From Varroa destructor (taxonomy: Eukaryota; Arthropoda; Arachnida; Mesostigmata; Varroidae), in contig NW_019211455.1 of assembly GCF_002443255.2 (NCBI RefSeq), positions 8,651,959-8,715,958 on the forward strand: DNA of 64,000 nucleotides. The letters are read 5' to 3'. Of this stretch, positions 53,401 to 64,000 are shown one piece after another. The notes under the pieces were generated by a model, which was given only the letters and a program-made list of their open reading frames with translations, made no database searches and was not told where the DNA came from. The position numbers and the translations under genes were made by a program. Each line of letters starts with the position of its first letter. Position 1 is the first letter of the stretch.

Positions 53401-54552
53401 TGTTCTGCAGAGCCCACAACGTCGAGGCCAGGAGACACGAGCGGGTTTCGTGCAGCACGGGTCGTTGTTCGTGCTACACCGGTCGCCCAGGGGTCCACAC
53501 CCACCACGAACATATGTGAGCCAGATCAAAACTGGGTTAAGGGACAGGTGGCTATGAATAACTAGTAAATTCAGCTGCATATGCAATACTAGAGGAGACA
53601 TCGAATTACAACCGCACTGCAGACGCGATTCATTTGAATGGTATTTATTGAAACTACGCGGACGTTTCCGTCGGCAGAGAGCAACGTTCGGTTGAGGGGA
53701 AATGGGAAGTGGTAGGTAGCAGTCGGCAAACAGCAAGTGCCACTGCAGTGTATGCAATAGGTATTGAATCTGTGGGTAGTGGTAAAATTGGGTTTAATCC
53801 CTTAAATCAGGAATACACTTCTTATTTTTTACTACTAGGATTTTGAAACCCCAAAGTTTGAAATTTCGTCAGCTTGAAGTTGTCTTTGACGCTATCAGCA
53901 CTCAAGGTTGTAGCGCATCAACATATAGGCAATCGATAATAGTCGCCGGTGTAGGCTGATAGAACTCGCGCTGGTCAGGCCCGATCAGTACGGTGTAGCT
54001 AATGAGGTCTGAACGTTTTCCTTCACTTGACGCAATGCCTACAGCTAGCTTATACGGCGGATATCAATGAACGAAATAATTAACTTCACGAGATAACTCA
54101 TTTATGGTACTGTCCATTTGCAGCTGTACAGCGGCAGAAAAAGGGGCCCCCTACTCTAGATTGTGCAACGCTGGCACATATACGATATATTATGCAGTAC
54201 GAAGCTACATATAGGGCATGTTAGTTGGACATGGAGGCCAGCCTCCTTTAATCCGGTAACACCTTTAAAGTGTAGACCACCTTCTCGTCACCTCTGTTTA
54301 TAATATGTTTAATTCGTTGAATAGATTAGATCAAAAACAAAAATTTTTCGTGTATGAAGCCAAATTCGTTCAATCGAACCACATAATGACGTATACACCA
54401 AGCCGCAGTATAAATGTTAACAACGGCAACAATAGAAGTATAGCAGAAAAAGAGAAACAGCTGAGGTTGATGAGTGAAAAAGTTATGCTGAGCAATGGTA
54501 TAAAAGCCTAGGTACACGAACGCTTTTTAGCACACCTTAATAAAGGCCTATA

Positions 54553-54592
54553 CTTAGGTCAGCAACTTAGGCTTAGGCCTTAGGTCAGCAAC
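54553..54592. repeat. Direct repeat CTTAGGTCAGCAAC x2
   Basis: The 14-base unit occurs at 54553-54566 and 54579-54592, with two further TTAGGC-type pieces between. It is a small tandem duplication with partial decay in the region upstream of the visible TMTC1 exons. Confidence 0.85.
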
Positions 54593-57500
54593 AAGAGGGA
54601 AATGAAAAAGAAAAGACAAAAAACTTCGAGTAAGCTCTTTTGCATGAGCCGATCATTTTTCGTTTTCATCATCCTTCGTTCGAAGGAAGTTCTTCATACA
54701 ACAAGGTGAAGAGCAACGATCAGCCAAAATATCCGATTGATCGATTTATCTCGAATAAAATCATTTGCAAAAAGTACCATGAAGTAAGGATTCGTTTAAA
54801 TGTAGCTCAGTGGGTTAATGGGTATGTTTTCGGCGAACTTAAAGTACAAGTACGTTATAAGACGACTTTTTAAAAATAATAAAAGGATTGCTTATTAGGC
54901 TAGTTGGCATAATAATTAATGCCAGTCTTACGCTAAGCAAGTATGCACAAACAAAGTATCTTATCATCTAAGAAACGTAGGAAATTTCATTAGAGGATCC
55001 GTCACTCGACAAACTCTACACATGATTATTAATTATAGGCGCATTATCATTATGGTTTAATAATAACAGTCTGGCCTATGAGCGTTAGTGTGTATTAGAA
55101 ATTATAACGAGCACAGCTTGTTTCTCGTGCGGTAGGACTGCCTAACAGCGGTTCCGTATATAAACAACGACATACTTTCTGTTCTTGGCTAGTCGAGTGA
55201 ACTCACCCAACAACAAAGAGTATTTAGTTCTGTACTATACAAATAGGTCTGACCCGATATTCGTAAAAACGAGGAAGCTCTAAGCTTGAAATCTCAGCGA
55301 CAGACGTTCAATATGAGCGGCCGTACTTTTTCATTTGGCCCACCCGTGATATGGCTGAGGCCGAATGGCCCTATCTAAGCGAACTGGAGCCAGGCTTACC
55401 TCTGCCATATTCGCCTAGCCCTTACAATGCGCCCTTGTCTAGCTCCACGTAAGAACACCTGAGAATCCGAACAGAGGCAAAGAACGAGGCGATCGACTAT
55501 GTGTAAGTCTGCTATCATTATTGAGGGCGGATGGTATACTGATATGGGCAAGGAACGGGGCTGCGGGCACCGAAGGCGAGTGCTGCTGCTATAAGGGAAT
55601 CTCCTAGCAAGTAGAGGGAAGAAAGCATGTTTGAAAGGAATCGCTGATAGAAGATGCGTTTAGGCCGATGCCATCTGAGGCACTATCGGTTTCGGCAGAG
55701 CTCTCGAAGACCTTACTGCAACACTGGTCGTAGATAGGTTACTGCCTTCGTGAAGCACTGCGCAGACTCCACCCGTTCATAGCCGGTGGTAATGACTGGC
55801 AACCCGTCACCCGTAGCAAACCATTCAGGTATAGCGCATGGGGAACTAGGAACGGATGCGATCGCTAAAGCTAAATTTTATCGTGCTGCTGTGTTTCCTT
55901 CGTATACTCGCATGTGTGACGAAAGCAAAATGGGTGATGCAATTTTCTAACTAGTGAAAAGTACAGATCAATTATCTCATCATAATCTTATTGATATACC
56001 GTACAGGTAAAATATGTATAATTGTAGGGTTAGGCTTGAATATTGAGCTAGAAAATCATGGACTACCTGAACCGGGCGTTTATGTACATGAAAAGCTTCC
56101 GTGTAACAATCACGGCTGATTCGTTTCTGCTTTAGTCACGTACGTCTTTACAGAAAATAATTCCTTAATATCCTACTTACTTTAAACAGCTTTGCCGGGT
56201 TAACTAAATAGTCAATTTTATATTTTTACGAACATTTGTGAAGCAAGTGTCTGTGCATATACTTGAGCGTTATTTTAGGTGCAATATAAAATTTCCGTTA
56301 TTTAAAAAAGCATGCTTAAACTATTGCATTACTGAATATGTATTGCTTGTTTGCAGCCGAAATCAGCCGAAGCTCTCTGACAAGTTTCCTCTTCCGCAGC
56401 TCAGCCATGTAAAACGTGTTTGGATCCCTTACAGCCCTACCAGTTGTCAACGTCCCCGCGACCTTGCAATGCAATAGAGCTTTTTTTATCCATACCATCT
56501 AAACCACCCGCCGCTGAAGCGTCGTTTGAACTCACACGGCGTCCCTACTAGCCGGCTCGTAGTTTTTCATGTTGATCTCATCTTCTGGATATTGGTTCAA
56601 AGATATACGAGGGTAGGGTCCAACAACAAACGCAGGCCGCGAGACGATCTCTACAACGAGACTTTGCGTGTTGCACGAGCCCTATATGGATCTGTTCAGC
56701 CCAACACATTGTCCCCGTTCCTGGCCTCGGATAGAGGTGCAATATCTGGGCTCTCAGCTATAACTAAAAGGCATTCTCAATCGAAATGCTCTGGCTCCAA
56801 CTTATTGCTGACATCTTTCGGATCCGACTATCAGAGACGCATCCGAGGCACCGCTTCTGTCCACGGCAGCTGAAGCGATGTTAGAGGTCAACCCTTGAAG
56901 AATGATAATTATACAATAATTTACTATTGGACCCGTTTTAGTTGGCTGGTCAAAGTTAGTAATTTATACAAGACATAAGCAGGAATATAATAAATGACTA
57001 GATTCACTCTATAACACTTAGGTGAATAGACGAAGTAATATTAAGCTATATCCCAAACCAAAGGCCCAAGTCTTTGAGGGGCGAGAGTCCCACAGTATTA
57101 GACAAACAACATAGTTATGAAGTCTGGTCTGCATAATGCATTTGCCTTCAACCTCCAAAAAAAAGGAGAGACGAGCTGATCGACAGCACACTTCTATTTA
57201 TATACCTGCCATTGATATTTTGACAAAAAAACCCTGAACTTTTGATTTGTTTACCGCTACTGAAAAGCGTTGGCTTCACACACCGGTAATGCATGCAAAT
57301 GCCAAGACAACAGGGTTCCGAACAGAGATTGCTTTACGTATGCGCCACCCTTACTATGGCACCTGTAATGATGAAGTGGGAAATGGAGCCCATTTATAAA
57401 TCGCTGGAGCTTTTGGACTTAATATATATATATAAAGAATTATAACTGTACATATAAAATCTCAATTTGTAAAGTCCTTGTTCGTGGAATACATCTGTTT

Positions 57501-58409
57501 TTATTTTCCTCATTCGTATTCGGTCCTTAGCACTGTCGGACGCGGTGTGCATAATAAGCAGCCGACGATCAATTGCTATAAGTCAAATAGAGTCCTGCGT
57601 CTCCAGCGGGATCTAACGAGGTAGCTGCCGAGTTGTTGTTGGCAACACGGAATATCACTTATGCATTTGTACCTAATTTATATACGTGGTACGATGAGCA
57701 AATATTTGTATGGAACTGATCAACAATCCGACCTTCTGTTCACTTACTACCTGCGTACGGCAATATGATTGTCTACCTTATGCCGGATTCACGTTCAACG
57801 TGCAGTATATTTTTACAACTTGCACTATTTAATAATAATATTTAATACTTGACAAATATACTAAATGTCACGGGAATAAATTCGTCCCCTTATCTTCTAA
57901 ATATACTAAATTTTACCTACCCGTAATTAGAGCCTTTACATAATAAGTAATGGGTACAAGTGGATACCCGCATCCACTAGGACGCAGCCTGAATGGTGAT
58001 GACTATAGCATGACAAAATAGATGATTTCCACTGCGCTGTATTTAGCCTATCTATTTAGACCAAGGTATCCCGTGACGTATATGTATCATGCCTTTGCAT
58101 ATGGACAAACATAGAATCGTATAGATCCTCAAATTCCAGCCTTAATTTCTCTTGGATATTGATGTTGATGATTATGTTGGCGTTCAAGACAATAACACGG
58201 CACACAGCCTAGATACCTTTATTCGATCACTTTGGGCAGAGCGAATAGATTTTGAGTTGTACCTTTACCTAAATGATTGTATAGAAGGAACCTGCCCAAG
58301 CCGGATCATGGGGTAAAACAACGATGACCTTAATTACTCGATAACTAGCCTACCCATCCTCTTCGCGGCTGAGGCTTTCACCGTATGACATTTAGCCATT
58401 CGCCCACTC

Positions 58410-58458
58410 GATGACCTTTACGAATTCTCCTCCTGGAGGAGAATTCGTAAAGGTCATC
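58410..58458. repeat. Near-perfect 49-base palindrome
   Basis: The left arm 58410-58433 and right arm 58435-58458 are exact reverse complements (24 of 24), with a single T at 58434 between them. The arms include GAATTC and the centre is CTCCTCC-T-GGAGGAG. The one-base spacer is far too small for a microRNA loop, so it would form a cruciform or a snap-back hairpin. No coding sequence is nearby. Confidence 0.95.
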
Positions 58459-58638
58459 AAAAGCAAAAGATTCTGCCTATAAAGAAGCGGAACTTGACTG
58501 GTTTAATTTTTTAGCGTCACCCATCTTAGTGAAATATTCAAGGTCTGTGACATATAGTCGTGGGATAACTGACAACAAGGCGGCCGGAGAGAACCGCCGA
58601 CAATATACAGCAACAAGTGAAGTGTCAATGTGTAAGAG

Positions 58639-58667
58639 TTTATAAATAGATTTCTTCTATTTATAAA
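58639..58667. repeat. AT-rich inverted repeat
   Basis: Arms TTTATAAATAGA (58639-58650) and TCTATTTATAAA (58656-58667) are exact reverse complements with a 5-base loop. It lies about 180 bases right of the large palindrome. It is A/T-rich and may be no more than local low complexity. Confidence 0.8.
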
Positions 58668-61600
58668 TAGATATTCGACTAGTCCTTTTTTTTTCTACTT
58701 TGGACGTTGGACCAACGCTAACAGAACGAGCCTAACGATACTGTACCTTAAAGTAACCACTCACAAGCGATATCTAGGTTACAAGCCTCTATCGCAGTTG
58801 AGTTTCCCATGGATGTTTTTCGGGTCGAGTTTCAAATCTGAATCAGAGCTTCGTGGTCCAAAAATTACCATTCTGGAAAGACGTAGAGGGCCTTACGTAT
58901 TGAGTAGATAGAACGTTGTTATGTCGTCACTTGGCCGCAGTGTTACTTTCAGCTACGTTGAACTAGAGTTACCTTATATGCATATACTAATAATATAGGT
59001 ACAGGCTCATAGTAGAATACTAATATGAATAGTGTATATATGATTAGCCTGGCGCGAGGGCGAGAGCCAACAACGTAATGCTTACTGCCGCAAGAGTTTC
59101 TAATCAGGTCGTTATCAGATCTACAAATGCATCAAGCTTCTTTACCAAACAGACTACAGCTGTACGGTAGATCAGTCTTCATGAGCCAACCACTTACACT
59201 GCCGCACACAGACGAGCAATTACTGCAGGCAGATAATCTAAGTTAGGCTCAAGGCCCATTCCATTCACTTAACGTTACGGTTACTCATGCGCGCAGCGCT
59301 CGAATCGGCCCCGCGCTTGTCCGTAGCTCTATTTCCCTTCCGTTTATGATTAATGCCTGTGAAATGAAAACGATGACTGTTTCGGCGACTTTCAAGTTCA
59401 ACGGTTCTCGTCTGCCTCGTGTATTTATTCGGAAATCTGCCTACAATCGGTAGTTCCTGCAATAAAAAAAATAAAACAGGAAGTTGGCAATACAGGAACT
59501 GACCAGGATGATTAGCTGTTGTTGGTAATGGGCAGATGATACTACAAACCTAGCGCGGTAAACTCACAACGGTATCTATTTTGAAGCTTCACGGAGACAA
59601 CGGCAGTCATCCGCAGGCTAGTTGACAAGTGGCATCTGCCAGCTAACTGTCTCTTTTATGCTCCTACTTTAGGTTTGCTTGCTCTTGCTTTACCTGGCTC
59701 CTATTCATTAGGTTTTACCGTGCTATGGGGTTCGCCGTTTATGGCGCAAAGCGAATCTCACCCTTAATGGTATGAGAGGGAACTCGACCGGTGTCTAATT
59801 TGCGTGGGACTGTGACCATGTGTGCAGGCGATCGGCGGAATAGAGATACAGCCACGCTGCATGTAAACCCAAACGGCCTAAGCTCACTTAGACATCTCAT
59901 TGCACGCTATTTGTTGCTATTTATCGCTACACATTGTGCGATGCACGTTTCAACCCGTCAGTAGAAAAACACGCCAACGAAAAATCGATTGGCAGACATC
60001 TAAGCGCATAATAGTTGACAGTGGGCACTGCATAGATTAGATAGCAAACACTATAGAAACAAAGTGTATAACTAGATCAAGAGAATTCTACCTGTGCGTT
60101 TACATGTAGCTTGTGTTAATTCACAAGCTGACTCGTCAATCGTAGCCAGCCACGACGATAACATTCACCTCTAAAGGCTGAGTGGTCACGGCCACTGTCG
60201 ATTCACGCCCGCCTTGGTACAACATACAAATATCATCTTTAACCTTAGTACATTACGAGAAACATTAAAAAAGGATACTCATTAATAACACTAGCTGCAT
60301 TTTCTATATACTGACCAATTTTCAGGAAGTTAGATAATGCTGACCATCGGGTTTTAGCAGGAGCCCTTTTACACACCTATCAGGTTACGCCAATCCCGAA
60401 TCACAGATATATACAAACTGTACGAAATTGGGGATATCCAGTCTCTCAGATAGTTTCCGCGTTTCGGTTTACCTTAGAAGTCCTGTCCCCGTTTTGCGGG
60501 GTGTCCCCGTTGCGAAGCGGATCGGCGAACAGATCTTTTACCGGTCCTTTGGACGCCTTCTTCCTTGCCTTTTCTATTCAGCCCCGGCATCCTCGCTTCT
60601 ACTGCGGCATTATCAAAGCTACTTTACGATACTTCGAGGCCAGTTGGCGGGCTATTGGTCTCGCCGTCTTCGTTTCCGTCGTTGATCCGCCGTGTATGTC
60701 TTTTCTCGTCTCCTTTACATCTACGTGATTTTTCTTCTTTGCTTTTCCCCTGCTGCTTTCGCATCTCTCTCATTCTTTGCCTGTCTTCCCGTTGCTGTCG
60801 GCCTTACGCTAAGCAAAGGGGCTTTTTTCTTCGTGGCAAATCAACTCCTCTTAAGTTGAGCCGTCACGCCATTCCTCGTATAGAAAGCTTCGCTTAGTTC
60901 TTTCAGCTCGGTCATGACGCGAGCAGCGCTGCCTCTACCGGTGTTCTATCCCTGTTCTCGTCCCTTTTAAATGTCCAATTTACTCCCGAGAGAGTGGAGA
61001 GCGAACGGGAAAGGAGAAAAAGAAAGAGGAGCGTCTGCGGGAGATGGACCCCACGTGGCAGCAGTGACGGCCGAAACAGCCAACGAGAAAGCGAGGCAAG
61101 AGGCAAAGAACCAAGCCCAGTAAGGACACTCCGGTCCAGGTCAAAAGTTGTTCCGGCAGTAATCGCTGCATCGACTGCGTGGAACGGAAGTAAGCAGGTG
61201 AAAGAGGGGAAAGTAAGGGGCGCAAGAACGAGCTAAAGTGAGATACTAGTAAAGCTAGACCAAATGTACCTAGCTGGGGTGGGTCCATTGCCGTCCATTG
61301 CCGAACTGTCGACTGAAATCGCTGAGCGGCTTGTTCGCCCTCGGGTGGATGTGTGGCTACGCCCCATATTGCTCTTTCACTTTTGACTGCCAGCCCAGAC
61401 CTGCTGCTGCCACTGAGTGTTCACCAAATCAGCCGACTTGAGACAATGTCTCAACTTGAGAATAAGGAAAAAGAAAAGGAGGAAACAGGCTTATTGTTCG
61501 AAACTCACGAATCCTGAAGTCCTAAATACCCTACGTAGTATCACTACTTCTAGAGCGTTTACGGCCGCTACCTACTGCTCTGTCTCAGACAGCAAAAGGA

Positions 61601-64000
61601 AATCAGGGCCGTACTAACGAGCCTGGAACAGAACGTTCCACATATCTCGACTTGCAGCTAGTCTCCGGGGGCAAACCCTTGCGCCAGATTTTATTTATAG
61701 GCACCAAGTGTGGAAAAAGCGTGAGAATAGCAGAACAACGTGTAATATACGTATTTGAAGTGATATGAACAAGCATCATATTCGAACTTATTGAATGTGT
61801 CTTTAGAGGACTTGGTAAAGGACTAATAAACGCTTCCTGTACTAAAAGGTCAAGTGTGTTACTGATAAGTGTATATATAGATCAGTCATAGTTCGAGAAA
61901 TGGAAGACGAATGTTGAAAAATCTGTATATGTATTTATATATACACCAGGCGCTTAGTTTTCAGCGATGCCGATCGCATCTTCCCCATCAAACACTGCTT
62001 TGCGACTAGTACTGCTACTCGCTCTACAACCTAGCTCGCTCTCAATACAACCAGAATATATCTTTCAGTATCTATAAATTTATGATCGTGTATAGTAGCC
62101 AAGAATATACAACATTCAGTTGAGGCAAACATGTAGTTGCTTTTATGTTTAAGCGTTTTGCAGCTCAGGAATCATCGCTTCCCGTATTTCCCCTGCCAAC
62201 TCTCTCACGACGCGACCCAGTACAGTTTCTCAAGGACTCTCAGTTCTCTTTAATTGAGTCGAAACGTTCAGGCAGCTACAAGGTTCTGCATTCTTGCACC
62301 TTGGAGCTCTCCGAGGCACCGTCACCTTTGTATTTCCATTATGCAAGCATTCTTTATTATGTCAGTTGTACTTCACTATCGCCAACTGAACAGTCACTTC
62401 CGTAATAAGTACGTTATTTGGCAACGGTAACGATTCGCTTCCTAGGTGAGTTCCCCTGAACAACATCCGATTTACCGTTGTATCGTGTTACGTGCTCGTT
62501 ACAATATCTGCGGTGGAGACAGAACTACAAAACGGCCGTTGGCCGTTAGTGGTTGCTGCCGGAAACTTCGTTAAAGCCATGGCACTTATGTTCTAATAGT
62601 GGCTGTCCTCTCTTGAGGTAGGTTCGTGATGTCGCCTGCGTTGCCGTTACCATCAGTGCGACAGAGACTGTCGCAGCTGGCCAGTTCGAGGGTAGTTGGT
62701 AGTGGGTACCTGTGCGGTTCCTGCGGGGGTAGGGAACTGACGAATACGTATAGGGGATACGCGTCGCATTCATTTCCGACAGCCGAGACTGCGTGAACAG
62801 AGCCCGACTGTTAGTTAGGGCGATGCTAAAGGCAAAAGCTTGCATTCCCGCACTGCGCTGTATTCTTGATGTTAGTGCACGACGATGAAATTGCCGTTTC
62901 GTGGGTCAGCCAACATGGCGTTCAGAGGCAGACACTATTCAGGCGGTAGTCAGACTCAGTAATCTCGTGATATCCTGTTTTCACCGTCTTCGATGAGCTG
63001 TGGTGACCATGGCGCCAGCAAGTCTCAATTCTGTATTTGTATCTACGTTGGGTCAGTTGGACCTTACGTGAATGACAGGCCAGTGTATGTGTTTATGGTA
63101 TATGGCACGGAGGCGTCAGCTGGGTTGGCCATCCTTGGGACTGGTTATACCGTAGTGGGCTGTGGCCATCTGAGGCGCGTCCGTCTGAACCACTGTTTAG
63201 CGCCATTGGGGCTCGGGGAGTTAGATAGTGTAGCTATAGAGAACCGTCATGCTATATTAACAACGGTCAAGCATGATCTTCGTGGTTCTTCTGATCTTTT
63301 TCCCGGTAGGTGCCTGCACCGAAGATCCATCAAACGCATGAACGTGACAAATGATAGACATCAGAATTTAAATCACTTCGCCTAGTTAAGCCTAATATAC
63401 GTATATATTTTTTCTGTTCTAGGGAATAGCTATATGCTATATACGGATTGGAAGCGAGCAGGATATGTGGGAACCGGTAGTTCTGGGGAATACTGAGCCA
63501 TAAAAAATCAGTAGTCCTAACACAGCAATCGAAATACGTCGATCCGGTAGGCCAGTGGATTACTTCAACATACGCAATACCGGCTAGATCTAATGTAGTA
63601 AGCTATATTTCCGGGAAAAAAACATCTCCATGTATCGGCGGGTTGCAAACCCGTCTCAATCCAATCCATAAATTATGCGCTAAACAATATAGTGCATTTA
63701 TTAACGTCTGTTTTGTACGTATCCTCGGCTTCGTTCGTTCCATGTTATGGTCAGCATAATGTATTTTCTGTTCTATCAACTAAGTAACGATACGCAATGC
63801 GACTTAAAAACAAATAAGTTTATTGGCTAGATACACCTTTGATACTTACTGATTCGTTACCGTATATCGGCATTTTCGGCCAACCAGGTTCGAGAAACGT
63901 TTACGACTCAGCACAGAATTGCGAATCATAGAAAACCGTCCTTGAAATTTCATTTATCTTCAATGACTGTTTGTGGTCGACGAAAAGTTCAAATGGTGCT

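Larger units (their letters stand above)
41988..64000. other. Upstream region, no recognised exon
   Basis: The 5' exons of TMTC1 (signal anchor, the luminal DD-type loop and the SYRPL segment) should lie on the minus strand at higher coordinates. I looked for those motifs and found none, so they are probably beyond 64000. The region holds the AT and GTA microsatellites, the 54.55-kb direct repeat and the palindrome at 58410-58458. GC-richer patches with overlapping open frames occur at 45.3-46.2, 47.5-50.0, 52.9-53.6 and 60.4-61.3 kb, with no family match. Confidence 0.55.

Noticed and set aside
54803..54814. tRNA A box (TAGCTCAGTGGG)
   Set aside because: No B box or tRNA fold follows; a 12-base match is likely chance.
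1..64000. CRISPR array, bacterial operon or prophage
   Set aside because: No spaced repeat arrays or dense gene strings; the window is clearly animal DNA with spliced exons.

Overview
This is eukaryotic (animal) genomic DNA of fairly even base composition, with no bacterial operons and only a thin scatter of coding exons. The one gene I can recognise lies on the minus strand. It is an ortholog of TMTC1, an ER multi-spanning membrane protein with a C-terminal array of tetratricopeptide repeats (TPRs). Eight coding exons run from about 42.0 kb down to 9.1 kb. The family match, large introns, tRNA-like scraps and a decayed Tc1/mariner transposase fit an invertebrate, most likely an arthropod. 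A chelicerate such as a mite is possible, but that is a weak inference.

Layout in transcription order (right to left). 64000-41988: no recognised exon; the 5' coding exons of TMTC1 are not visible and probably lie beyond the window. 41987-38417: two membrane exons carrying the VHTEA / GRAD and KEQG landmarks. 33910-33807: a short exon with the DNPAS motif. 25083-24307: a large exon with the YDWQ...PLV core, the PASN...ERVLY...PSMG motif and an unusual hydrophilic insertion. 24021-23908, 17355-17212, 17031-16820 and 9219-9084: four TPR exons. Every junction keeps reading frame except 38417 to 33910, where the phases (2 then 0) require at least one short exon I could not find. The last visible exon ends in phase 2 at 9084, so more TPR sequence and the stop codon must follow. 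I could not find them in 9083-1.

The rest is intron or flank. It holds microsatellites (AT, GA, TAG, TTG), a Tc1/mariner transposase wreck at 3.55-4.33 kb, tRNA-like fragments, several hairpins including a 49-base near-perfect palindrome at 58410-58458, and a 55-base, 96% identical copy of TMTC1 coding sequence inside one of the gene's own introns (23626-23680). I found no second gene with confidence and no convincing sign of a new multi-gene system. Family comparisons rest on recalled knowledge of TMTC1, not on a search.
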